A DNA stretch of 64,000 nucleotides from Cellulosimicrobium marinum (lineage in GTDB: Bacteria; Actinomycetota; Actinomycetes; Actinomycetales; Cellulomonadaceae): contig NZ_JAJBZH010000004.1 of assembly GCF_020551945.1 (NCBI RefSeq), positions 321,353 to 385,352 of the forward strand, given 5' to 3'. Shown here in pieces: positions 56,812 to 64,000 of this stretch. How positions within the stretch are numbered: position 1 is the first letter of the stretch; every line of letters starts with the position of its first letter. The notes under the pieces were generated by a model. It made no database searches. It saw nothing but the letters and a program-made list of their open reading frames with translations, and was not told where the DNA came from. The translations under genes were made by a program, and so were the position numbers.

Positions 56812-56985
56812 GGACGCCTGCGAGGTGAGCTGTCGGGTTCGGGCGGGAGGTGGCCCGGCCGGCTGTCGATCGTGGATCGGCGGTCCGGCTTCACCCCAAG
56901 GGCTCGCGCGCGGCGTGCCCGTCGAGAGTGGTTCCCCCGTCACTGCCTGGTTCGTGACCCCGCCGGCGGCAGTGCTCGGCGTTCC
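56812..56985 (-). ncRNA. c-di-AMP riboswitch (ydaO-yuaA type)
   Basis: On the minus strand the leader contains conserved blocks of the ydaO class in order: GGTCACGAACCAGGCAG, GGGGGAACC, TTGGGGTGAAGCCGG, and GAACCCGACAGCTCACCTCG near the end. The closing P1 helix pairs GGAaCGCC (56985-56978) with GGCGTCC (56818-56812). The hydrolase ribosome site GGAGAA begins right after P1. In Streptomyces and mycobacterial relatives this class lies before rpf and NlpC/P60 hydrolase genes and turns them off when c-di-AMP binds; that behaviour is inferred here. Confidence 0.88.
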
Positions 56986-57040
56986 GGCGGGGGGCGTCGC
57001 GGTGGCTCGCGTCGCCGAAAGACCATAACCGCGCTTCTCC

Positions 57041-57061
57041 TGTTATCACAAACAGGTAACA
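57041..57061. promoter_or_regulatory. Inverted repeat, candidate MtrA-like site before the NlpC/P60 leader
   Basis: TGTTATC-N7-GGTAACA (one mismatch in 7-bp arms) lies about 56 bp upstream of the riboswitch 5' end. GTTAC-type repeats are bound by the actinobacterial response regulator MtrA, which controls wall hydrolases. The identification is by motif resemblance only. Confidence 0.35.
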
Positions 57062-57185
57062 GGGAATGTTGCCAATAGTGTCCGAAGAATGTGTGAACGT
57101 GCACGGGAATATCGGTCATACCTACGCGTGACGCCTCCCCGGGGTGTGACGTGGATCATTCCGCGGCCACCCGTGAGCCGCTGGG

Positions 57186-57191
57186 TAGGCT
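57186..57191 (+). promoter_or_regulatory. Candidate -10 box of manB
   Basis: TAGGCT ends 6 nt before GTG 57198, again fitting a leaderless start. Confidence 0.45.
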
Positions 57192-57197
57192 GAGCCG

Positions 57198-58664
57198 GTG
57201 ACCACCGACCTGTCGCACCTCATCAAGGCCTACGACGTCCGGGGGACCGTCCCCGACCAGCTCGACGCCGACGTGGCACGGGCCATCGGCAGCGCCTTCG
57301 CCCACGCCGTCGTCCTGCCGGAGGCGGAACCCGCCGCCGGTCGTCCACGGGTCGTCGTCGGCCGCGACATGCGCGACACCGGGCCCGCGCTCGTCGACGC
57401 CTTCGCGGCCGGCCTCACCACGGCCGGGGTCGACGTCGTCCGGATCGGTCAGTGCTCCACCGACGGGCTGTACCACGCCGCCGGCGTGCTCGGCGCCCCG
57501 GGCGCCATGTTCACCGCGAGCCACAACCCCGCCGCCTACAACGGCATCAAGCTGTGCCGCGCCGGCGCGCGTCCCGTCGGGCAGGACACCGGCCTGGGCG
57601 ACGTCCGCCGTCTCGCCGAGCAGCACCTCGACGGCGACGCACCGCCCGCAGCCGCGGACCCGGGCACCGTCACCGACACGGACACGCTCACCGACTACGC
57701 CGCCTTCCTGCGCGGACTCGTGGACCTCGCCGCGGTCCGGCCGCTGCGCGTCGTCGTCGACGCGGGCAACGGGATGGCCGGGCTCACCGCCCCCGCCGTC
57801 CTCGGCACCGCCGCGGGCCTCCCCGCGCTCCCCCTCGACGTCGTCCCTCTCTACTTCGAGCTCGACGGCACCTTCCCGAACCACGAGGCGAACCCTCTCG
57901 ACCCGAAGAACCTCGAGGATCTCCGTGCGGCGGTCGTCGAGCACGACGCCGACCTCGGTCTGGCGTTCGACGGCGACGCCGACCGGTGCTTCGTCGTCGA
58001 CGAGCACGGCGACCCGGTCTCGCCGTCGGCGATCACCGCGCTCGTCGGGCTGCGCGAGGTCGAGAAGGAGAAGGCAGCGGGCCGCACGCCCACGGTCATC
58101 CATAACCTCATCACGTCGCGCTCCGTGCCCGACTTCCTCGACGCCGCCGGGGCGAGGACGGTCCGCACACGAGTCGGACACTCGTTCATCAAGGCGCAGA
58201 TGGCCGAGCACGACGCCGTGTTCGGCGGCGAGCACAGCGCCCACTACTACTTCCGCGACTTCTTCTTCGCCGACACCGGGATGCTCGCGGCGCTGCACGT
58301 CCTCGCCGCGCTCGGGTCGCAGCCCCACCCCCTCTCGGCGCTCGCGGAGATGTACGAGCCGTACGTCGCGTCCGGGGAGGTCAACTCGACCGTCGGCGAC
58401 GTCGCGGCGGCCCGCGCGCGCGTCGTCGACGCCTACGTGGCCCAGCAGGGCGCCGGCCCGGTCGAGGTGGACGAGCTCGACGGGCTGACGGTCTCGCACT
58501 GGGCCTCCCACCCGCAGTGGTGGTTCAACCTGCGCGCGTCGAACACCGAGCCGCTGTTGCGGCTCAACGTCGAGGCCGCGGACCAGGACATCATGGAGAA
58601 GGTGCGCGACGACGTCCTGTCGCTCGTGCGCGAGACGGGCACCCCGACCGAGGAGCGAGCATGA
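57198..58664 (+). CDS. manB: Phosphomannomutase/phosphoglucomutase
   Basis: A 488-residue alpha-D-phosphohexomutase interconverting mannose-6-phosphate and mannose-1-phosphate. The N-terminal IKAYDVRGTVPDQL, the phosphoserine loop MFTASHNPAAYNGIK with Ser108, the magnesium loop LAFDGDADRCFVVDE, the sugar loop GGEHSAHYYFRDFF and the C-terminal phosphate loop LRASNTEPLLRLNVEA are all intact. Corresponds to Rv3257c, which also follows DUF3499 and an Rv3259-type gene in Mycobacterium. It supplies GDP-mannose for wall and lipid glycans. Overlaps the Trm112-like gene by ATGA. Confidence 0.95.
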   Translation: MTTDLSHLIKAYDVRGTVPDQLDADVARAIGSAFAHAVVLPEAEPAAGRPRVVVGRDMRDTGPALVDAFAAGLTTAGVDVVRIGQCSTDGLYHAAGVLGAPGAMFTASHNPAAYNGIKLCRAGARPVGQDTGLGDVRRLAEQHLDGDAPPAAADPGTVTDTDTLTDYAAFLRGLVDLAAVRPLRVVVDAGNGMAGLTAPAVLGTAAGLPALPLDVVPLYFELDGTFPNHEANPLDPKNLEDLRAAVVEHDADLGLAFDGDADRCFVVDEHGDPVSPSAITALVGLREVEKEKAAGRTPTVIHNLITSRSVPDFLDAAGARTVRTRVGHSFIKAQMAEHDAVFGGEHSAHYYFRDFFFADTGMLAALHVLAALGSQPHPLSALAEMYEPYVASGEVNSTVGDVAAARARVVDAYVAQQGAGPVEVDELDGLTVSHWASHPQWWFNLRASNTEPLLRLNVEAADQDIMEKVRDDVLSLVRETGTPTEERA

Positions 58665-58849
58665 GCCTGCAGATCGACCCCTGGGTGCGTGAGGCCCTGC
58701 GCTGCCCGGTCACCGGGGCCACGCTCGTCGACGGCACCGACCCCCAGGGCGAGCCGGAGCTGCGCTCGACGGATCCCGAGCGGCCGATGGCCTACCCCGT
58801 GCGAGACGGCGTGCCGGTGCTGCTCGAGGACGACGCGCGCCCGCTCTGA
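58661..58849 (+). CDS. Trm112-family small protein
   Basis: A 62-residue Trm112/UPF0434-type protein: LRCPVTGATLV, then RSTDPERPMAYPVRDGVPVLLEDDARPL, which is the conserved end. Only one cysteine remains of the zinc ribbon. Bacterial members sit after phosphomannomutase or other sugar genes and their role is unknown; eukaryotic Trm112 activates methyltransferases. Translationally coupled to manB by a 4-bp overlap. Confidence 0.88.
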   Translation: MSLQIDPWVREALRCPVTGATLVDGTDPQGEPELRSTDPERPMAYPVRDGVPVLLEDDARPL

Positions 58850-58907
58850 GCGACGTCTCCCGGCGAGGCGGCGCGACGTCGGGGGTGCGAGGTGGTTGGC
58901 TGGGGCG

Positions 58908-59822
58908 ATGGGAGCCGCCGGCCAGTTCCGTCGCCTAGTCACCGCACCATCGCGTCTCCTGGCCCTGCGGCGGGAGGTCCCCGAGCTGCGGCGAGAGCTG
59001 GCGGCCGAGCGCGACCGGGCCGAGGACCTGCGGCGCCGGGTCCGCGCGGCCCGGACGCGCATCCAGCAGAAGGACGCGACGATCGCGACGCAGCGGCTCG
59101 AGATCGAGAGGCTGCGCGCACGCGCGCACGAGGCCGAGACGACCATGGCGACGGACACCCTTCCTGATGCGGTGGTCGAGCGGATCGGCGCGGTGATCCG
59201 GGAGAACCTCAGCTATCTCAAAGGGCCACAGCTCGCGGCGCTCGCGCGCGCGGCGCTCGACGCCGAGGCGCAAGAGATCCCAGGCCTGTTCATCGAGGCA
59301 GGAACCGCTCGTGGTGGCTCCGCCATCGTCCTGGCGGCCGCGAAGTCGCCGGAGCGCAGGCTCGCGGTCTACGACGTCTTCGGGATGATTCCGCCCCCGA
59401 GCGACGCCGACGGCGAGGACGTCCATCGGCGCTACGAGAAGATCGCGTCCGGGGGAGCGCGCGGCGTGGGCGGCGAGACGTACTACGGCTACAGGGACGA
59501 CCTGTACGGCGAGGTGACCGAGAGCTTCGCGCGGCACGGGTACCCGGTGGGCAGGTCCAACGTCGAACTCGTCCAGGGATACTTCGAGGACACCATCCGG
59601 CTCGACGAGCCGGTCGCCCTCGCGCACCTCGACGGGGACTGGTACGAGTCGACGAGGACGTGCCTCGAGCGGATCGTGCCGCACCTCGTGACAGGTGGAC
59701 GCCTGGTCGTCGACGACTACTTCGCCTGGTCGGGCTGCCGCACCGCGGTCGACGAGTACTTCGCCGGTCGTGCGGGCTTCCGACGCGAGCTGCACGGGCG
59801 TCTGCACATCGTCAGGACCTGA
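58908..59822 (+). CDS. TylF/MycF-like class I methyltransferase
   Basis: A 304-residue protein. Residues about 20-80 are a coiled coil (LRRELAAERDRAEDLRRRVRAARTRIQQKDATIA). The C-terminal 200 residues match macrocin-O-methyltransferase-type enzymes: PGLFIEAGTARGGSAIVLAAAKS binds S-adenosylmethionine, YDVFGMIPPPSDADGEDVHRRYEKI follows, and HLDGDWYESTRTCLERIVPHLVTGGRLVVDDYFAWSGC carries the metal and catalytic acids. Probably an O-methyltransferase that caps or decorates a wall polysaccharide; the acceptor is inferred from the setting among glycan genes. Confidence 0.85.
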   Translation: MGAAGQFRRLVTAPSRLLALRREVPELRRELAAERDRAEDLRRRVRAARTRIQQKDATIATQRLEIERLRARAHEAETTMATDTLPDAVVERIGAVIRENLSYLKGPQLAALARAALDAEAQEIPGLFIEAGTARGGSAIVLAAAKSPERRLAVYDVFGMIPPPSDADGEDVHRRYEKIASGGARGVGGETYYGYRDDLYGEVTESFARHGYPVGRSNVELVQGYFEDTIRLDEPVALAHLDGDWYESTRTCLERIVPHLVTGGRLVVDDYFAWSGCRTAVDEYFAGRAGFRRELHGRLHIVRT

Positions 59823-59860
59823 TCGGCCGGGTCGGGCGCCGCGCGGACTGATCAGGGGCG

Positions 59861-62596
59861 ATGGGGAAGCCGCGTGCGCGTCAAGGTGCCCCGGGCTACC
59901 GTGGCCGGGTGCGTAGAGCGGCGCGAGGCGCGGTCGTCCTTGTCCTGGCGACCGGGATGGGGGTCCTCCCGGTCGTCTCGTTCCCGGTGCCCGAGGCCCG
60001 TGCGGTGCCACCCGACGTCCGGGCCGTCGAGATCGACGACGTGGTCGAGGAGGCGGTCGAAGACCCCACCGCGCTCGAGCCGGCCGTCGTCGGCGGGCTC
60101 GACGTCGAGGACGCGGCACAGCCCGAGGAGCGACCGACCCGCTCGGGAGCTGCGGCCGAGAGCACGGGCACACCGAGCGGTACGGGGTCTCCGGACGGCG
60201 TGGACGCGGACGAGAGCGCCGAGGAGACGGACGGGGACGGAACGGCGGACCCCGGCGAGGTGACCGTCGACGGTGCGGAGGGCCGGGTCGCTGGGCTCAC
60301 GGCGCTCACCGCGACCGAGCCGTTCCTCGTCGCGGGCGTCACGTGGGACGACGAGGCTGACAGCGCGGATGTCGTCGAGGTCGCGGTGCGTGTGCTCGCG
60401 GACGGTTCGTGGTCCGACTGGACTCCGCTCGAGGTCGAGGACCTCGGGATGGCGGGGGAGAGGCCGGGGACCGCGCCCGTCGTGACCGGAGGCTCCGAAG
60501 GCATCCAGGCCCGCGTCGTCACCGAGAGCGGGGACACGCCCGACGGCGCCCGTATCGACCTCGTGGACCCCGGCACGTCCGCGGCTGACGGGAGAGCGAC
60601 GGGTCGACCCGCTGCGAGCGCTGACGCGGCGACGGGTGACGAGCTGCGGCCGGCGATCGTCACGCGCGCGCAATGGGGGGCGGACGAGAGCAGGGGGAGC
60701 GCCTGGCCCGACGTCTCGGCACAGCTCAAGGCCATGTTCGTGCACCACACGGCGGGCACCAACAGCTACTCGAAGGCGCAGGCGCCGGCGATCGTCCGGG
60801 GCATCTACGCGTATCACACGGGGTCGCGGGACTGGCCCGACATCGGCTACCAGTTCCTCGTCGACAAGTACGGGACGATCTACCAGGGTCGGCGCGACGC
60901 CCTGCAGGACCTGCCGGTCGGCGCCCAGGTCGGCGGCTTCAACACCGAGACGATCGGCGTCTCGGCGATGGGCAACTACGAGACGGCGCGGCCCAGCAGC
61001 GGGCTCGTCACCTCGATCGAGCGGGTCCTCGCGTGGCAGGCGTTCCGTCACGGTCTCGATGCCACGGGCTCCGTCACGCTCACCGGCGGCGGGTCGTCGT
61101 CGCGGTACCAGCCAGGCTCCCGGGTCTCGGTGCGCGTGATCTCCGGCCACCGGGACACGAGTTACACGACGTGCCCGGGCCAGTACCTCTACGCGAAACT
61201 GTCCTCGATCCGCTCGAACGTCAAGAGCAGGGTCGCGTCGGCGACGACGTCGTACGGGCCGGCGAGGCCGACGACGTGGGCGGTCCAGCCGGGCGCCACA
61301 CCCGCCACGCTCGGACCAGCGCAGCTCCCCTATACGGCGGCGTACGAGTGGTCGTCCGTCCCGGGCGCGGTGGGGTACAAGGTCTACCAGCGCAACGCGC
61401 CGCACGGCGCGGCATCGCCGGACTCCCGCTCGTGGAAGACGCTGCGGACGGTGACCGGGACGCGCACCTCCATCAGCACTCCAGCCGGGTACACGCGCAG
61501 CGTCGCGGTGCGCCCCGTCGACTCCGCCGGTCGGCTCGGCACCCTGACCCAGGTGCGCACCTCGACGCGACCCATCGGCCTGACGTCCATGACTTTCAGC
61601 CCGTCCTACGCCAAGGTCTCGGACTCCGCGTACCTGTGGGACGCCGCGATGCGATCCACCTCGAGCACCGCCGCCGTCACCGTCCGCGGCGTACGTCAAG
61701 CACGCCAGGTCGTCATCATCGGTCCGACGGGACCGGGGAAGGGACGTCTGCAGGTCGTCGTCGGCGGTCGGGTCGTCGGCACCGTCTCGATGGCGTCGTC
61801 GACCATCTCGAAGCAGGGGCAGCGCGTCGTGACCCTTCCTGGTAGCACGTCGGGCACCGTCACGATCCGCTCGATGGACGCGGGCAAGGACGTGCGCATC
61901 AGCGCGCTGTCCTTCCCCCGAACCGAGCCCGCCGCCGCCACGCCCGGGAAGCCCCGGGTCAATCAGCTCTCGACGGCCTACAGCCCCATCAGCATGGGGA
62001 CGTCGACGCCGCTCCGCTGGGCGGCCTCCCCGGGAGCCGTGCGCTACGACGTCTACGTGCGCGCGGCGTCGTACCGCACCGGGCTGCCGGACTCCTGGAC
62101 CAAGCTCACCTCCACCACTCGGACGACGCACACCGCACGGTCCGCGACACCGGGCGGCCTCTACGTGTACGGCGTGCGGGCCGTCGGGCGCTCCGGAACG
62201 AGCCCGCTCGCGACCTTCTACTCGGTGGCGCGGCCGTTGCCCTCCACCGACTGGGAGCTCTCCACGGGCTCGCGGGCCTGGACGAGGGTCGACAGCTCCC
62301 GCTACGTCCGCGGGTACGTGTACCGGACCGAGGCCCGGGGAGCGACGTTGACCGTCCCCGACGCCGTCGAGGTGCGCCGGGTGCGGGTGATCGGCAAGGT
62401 CGGACCAGGCGGCGGTGCCGTCGACGTGTACGTCGGCGGGACCCGGTACGGCCGCATCGACCTCTCGGCGTCGAGCACCGTCGACCGCCGCAGCGTCGAC
62501 CTCTACCTGCCGCGCCTCGTCTCCGGGGACGTCGAGCTCCGTACGGTCTCGACAGGCGTGGTCAGGATCTCCGCCGTCGCACTCGGCCACCGCTGA
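59861..62596 (+). CDS. Secreted PGRP/N-acetylmuramoyl-L-alanine amidase with C-terminal beta domains
   Basis: A protein of about 911 residues. A signal peptide (GAVVLVLATGMGVLPVVSFPVPEARA) and an acidic linker (to about residue 145) precede a beta domain, then the amidase/PGRP domain: zinc ligands His295 in MFVHHTAGTNSYSK, His430 in VISGHRDTSYTTCPG and Cys438 in the same motif, with IGYQFLVDKYGTIYQGR between. The last 430 residues hold two fibronectin-like segments (YEWSSVPGAVGYKVYQR and LRWAASPGAVRYDVYVR) alternating with two strand-rich repeats (VVIIGPTGPGKGRLQVVVGGR and VRVIGKVGPGGGAVDVYVGG). ATG 59861 has AGGGGCG just upstream; GTG 59909 would give a shorter, typical signal peptide and is equally possible. 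Confidence 0.88.
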   Translation: MGKPRARQGAPGYRGRVRRAARGAVVLVLATGMGVLPVVSFPVPEARAVPPDVRAVEIDDVVEEAVEDPTALEPAVVGGLDVEDAAQPEERPTRSGAAAESTGTPSGTGSPDGVDADESAEETDGDGTADPGEVTVDGAEGRVAGLTALTATEPFLVAGVTWDDEADSADVVEVAVRVLADGSWSDWTPLEVEDLGMAGERPGTAPVVTGGSEGIQARVVTESGDTPDGARIDLVDPGTSAADGRATGRPAASADAATGDELRPAIVTRAQWGADESRGSAWPDVSAQLKAMFVHHTAGTNSYSKAQAPAIVRGIYAYHTGSRDWPDIGYQFLVDKYGTIYQGRRDALQDLPVGAQVGGFNTETIGVSAMGNYETARPSSGLVTSIERVLAWQAFRHGLDATGSVTLTGGGSSSRYQPGSRVSVRVISGHRDTSYTTCPGQYLYAKLSSIRSNVKSRVASATTSYGPARPTTWAVQPGATPATLGPAQLPYTAAYEWSSVPGAVGYKVYQRNAPHGAASPDSRSWKTLRTVTGTRTSISTPAGYTRSVAVRPVDSAGRLGTLTQVRTSTRPIGLTSMTFSPSYAKVSDSAYLWDAAMRSTSSTAAVTVRGVRQARQVVIIGPTGPGKGRLQVVVGGRVVGTVSMASSTISKQGQRVVTLPGSTSGTVTIRSMDAGKDVRISALSFPRTEPAAATPGKPRVNQLSTAYSPISMGTSTPLRWAASPGAVRYDVYVRAASYRTGLPDSWTKLTSTTRTTHTARSATPGGLYVYGVRAVGRSGTSPLATFYSVARPLPSTDWELSTGSRAWTRVDSSRYVRGYVYRTEARGATLTVPDAVEVRRVRVIGKVGPGGGAVDVYVGGTRYGRIDLSASSTVDRRSVDLYLPRLVSGDVELRTVSTGVVRISAVALGHR

Positions 62597-62616
62597 CGAG
62601 CGGCTACGATCGCCGG

Positions 62617-64000
62617 ATGCCCGACCTGCAACGCCTCGCCCTGCCGCGCCCAGGCTCACCGGAGGGTCGTCTCCCGGCCTACCTGCGCGGCGGGATGCCG
62701 GTCGACGGCGTCGTGCGAGTGTCCGCCGGCGGGGTCCTCGACCTCGGCACGTGGTTGAACGCCGCGCCTGTCGGGTGGTGGAGGGAGCTGCTGGGCATCT
62801 CGACGGTCCGGCTCGAGGTTCGAGGGTCGGGGCGACTGACGGTGCGGGGCGGCCGAGGCGCCAGAGCCGTCGTGATCGCCGAGGCGTCGTTCGAGGGCGG
62901 GCACGTCGTCGTCGTGCCGACGCACGGTGTGGACTGGGCGTGGATCGAGGTCGAGGCGCCGGACCGCGGCGACGGCCTGGTGGACACCGTGACCTGGTCC
63001 ACCGAGGGCGGCGAGCCGTCGTCACCCGCCACCGTGGTCGTACCGACCTTCCGCCGGGAGGCCGACTGTCGGGACCAGCTCGCCCGGCTCACCGCGCCCG
63101 AGGCTGTCGGCACCGTCGGCCGCGTGGTCGTCGTCGACCAGGGCGGGACCCTCGCCGCGTCGGACGGTGCGCGTGAGGTCATCGAGGCCGCGGGGGATCG
63201 CGTCGTGCTGCTCGAGCAGGCGAACCTCGGCGGGTCCGGCGGCTACGGGCGGGGGATGGTCGAGTCCCTGCGATGGCCCGACGACCCGGTGCTGCTCCTC
63301 GACGACGACGCCGAGATCGACCTCGAGGTCCTGCGGCGACTTCTCGTCGTCTCGGAACTGGCGCCCGCGCCGACCGTGCTCGGTACCGGCCTGCTCTCCG
63401 CCGAGCACCCCACCCGGTTGGAGGCGCTGTCGGAGGGCGTCGCGCCGCGTTCCTTCCGTTGGGGTCCGCTCGACGGCCTCGGGGACGCCGGGGCCGACCT
63501 GGCTGACGGTGGGCCGCCGTCGTGGACCTTCACGCACCCGCGGGACCGGGCGCAGTACACCGGGTGGTGGGGGACGCTCCTCCCGGCCGGGGCGGTGGCA
63601 CGGGTCGGTCTGCCGGCGCCGTACTTCCTCAAGTGGGACGACGCCGAGTGGGGCCTGCGTGCGCAACGCCGAGGCCTCTCGAGCGCGACGCTGCCCGGTA
63701 CGGCGGTATGGCACCCGACGTGGGCCGCCAAGGGAACCATCTCCTCCTGGTCCGCGTGGCCGCTCCATCGCAACCGTCTTGCCACCGCCGCCGCCTACGG
63801 CGCTGGGCGAGGTGTTCTCGTCGACTCGCTGCTCCACCAGGTGAAGCACGTGCTGGCGCTTCGGTACGACACTGCCGAGCTGTGGAACGCGGCGCTCGGT
63901 GAGGTGGTCGGCGGCCCGGGCTGGCTCGGCGGCGATCTCACCACCGTCCGGCCACGAGCGCAGGCCGTGCTCGACGCACGTCCTGCGGCGCCGCGTGTCT
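62617..64000 (+). CDS. Galactofuranosyltransferase GlfT2-like protein (truncated by window edge)
   Basis: Open reading continues from ATG 62617 to the window end with no stop (461 codons seen). Residues about 1-130 form a beta-sandwich like the N-terminal domain of mycobacterial GlfT2. The GT-A domain follows: ATVVVPTFRREADCRDQLARL, VVVVDQGGT, EQANLGGSGGYGRGMVES, metal motif LLLDDDAEIDLE (Asp229-231), YFLKWDDAEWGLRAQRRG (Asp341-342, Glu344) and the metal-binding His366 in VWHPTW. GlfT2 enzymes polymerise galactofuranose from UDP-Galf. With glf at 43407 it makes a galactan-type polymer likely. The gene starts 20 bp after the amidase stop and is probably co-transcribed. Confidence 0.88.
   Translation, partial: MPDLQRLALPRPGSPEGRLPAYLRGGMPVDGVVRVSAGGVLDLGTWLNAAPVGWWRELLGISTVRLEVRGSGRLTVRGGRGARAVVIAEASFEGGHVVVVPTHGVDWAWIEVEAPDRGDGLVDTVTWSTEGGEPSSPATVVVPTFRREADCRDQLARLTAPEAVGTVGRVVVVDQGGTLAASDGAREVIEAAGDRVVLLEQANLGGSGGYGRGMVESLRWPDDPVLLLDDDAEIDLEVLRRLLVVSELAPAPTVLGTGLLSAEHPTRLEALSEGVAPRSFRWGPLDGLGDAGADLADGGPPSWTFTHPRDRAQYTGWWGTLLPAGAVARVGLPAPYFLKWDDAEWGLRAQRRGLSSATLPGTAVWHPTWAAKGTISSWSAWPLHRNRLATAAAYGAGRGVLVDSLLHQVKHVLALRYDTAELWNAALGEVVGGPGWLGGDLTTVRPRAQAVLDARPAAPRV

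Larger units (their letters stand above)
56800..57197. other. 398-bp gene-free region: riboswitch leader, AT-rich promoter zone, start of manB
   Basis: Divergent region between the NlpC/P60 and manB genes. From left: leader with c-di-AMP riboswitch (56812-56985, minus strand), the lowest-GC stretch of the window (about 57020-57125) with an inverted repeat at 57041-57061, then the manB -10 box (57186-57191). Confidence 0.8.

Overview
The window is chromosomal DNA of a high-GC Gram-positive actinobacterium. Nearly every codon ends in G or C, GTG starts are common, and there are WhiB proteins, a PdtaS-type kinase, actinobacterial DUF families (DUF2505, DUF3499, DUF5719, TIGR03089) and a coproheme-type haem pathway. 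The gene content and the cellobiose operon suggest a cellulose-associated member of the Micrococcales (Cellulomonas, Cellulosimicrobium or Promicromonosporaceae type); that placement is inference. I found no tRNA, rRNA, CRISPR array, insertion sequence, phage or plasmid genes, and coding density is very high.

Layout, left to right. 48-13206, metabolism: a PhoA-type alkaline phosphatase, the haem pair hemH-hemQ, a membrane M48 protease, a long TspO-like membrane protein behind a perfect palindrome, glutamate dehydrogenase, an aldo/keto reductase, and a PAS-AraC regulator divergent from the bifunctional proline-catabolic enzyme PutA. 13231-19552, cellobiose operon on the minus strand: cebE-cebF-cebG-bglC-cebR, with two CebR-like operators upstream and a stem-loop after cebE. 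19678-22814: a DUF2505 protein, then pdtaS and whiB1 (the same neighbours as in Mycobacterium), and a small membrane protein. 22824-36365: a large EssC/EccC-like FtsK ATPase with no other ESX gene nearby, a MacB-like ABC exporter, a DUF559 (Vsr-like nuclease fold) gene bracketed by three copies of a 48-bp palindromic repeat, and two two-component systems.

36339-64000 is a long cell-envelope region whose gene set resembles the mycobacterial purE/purK-GtrA-LCP-rmlD-whiB2-Rv3259-DUF3499-manB neighbourhood. It carries purK-purE, two LCP ligases, two GT2 glycosyltransferases, UDP-galactopyranose mutase, a giant membrane GT2 with a DUF5719 partner, all four dTDP-rhamnose genes (rmlC, D, A, B) on alternating strands, an NlpC/P60 wall hydrolase under a c-di-AMP (ydaO-type) riboswitch, phosphomannomutase, a TylF-like methyltransferase, a secreted PGRP/amidase, and a GlfT2-like galactofuranosyltransferase that runs off the right edge. 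Together these make dTDP-rhamnose, UDP-galactofuranose and mannose-1-phosphate, polymerise them, attach the glycan through LCP proteins, and remodel peptidoglycan.

The most notable observations are the repeat-bracketed DUF559 gene, the c-di-AMP riboswitch, the orphan EssC-like ATPase, the alternating-strand rml genes, and a set of genes with a -10 hexamer 6-8 nt before the start codon (likely leaderless mRNAs).
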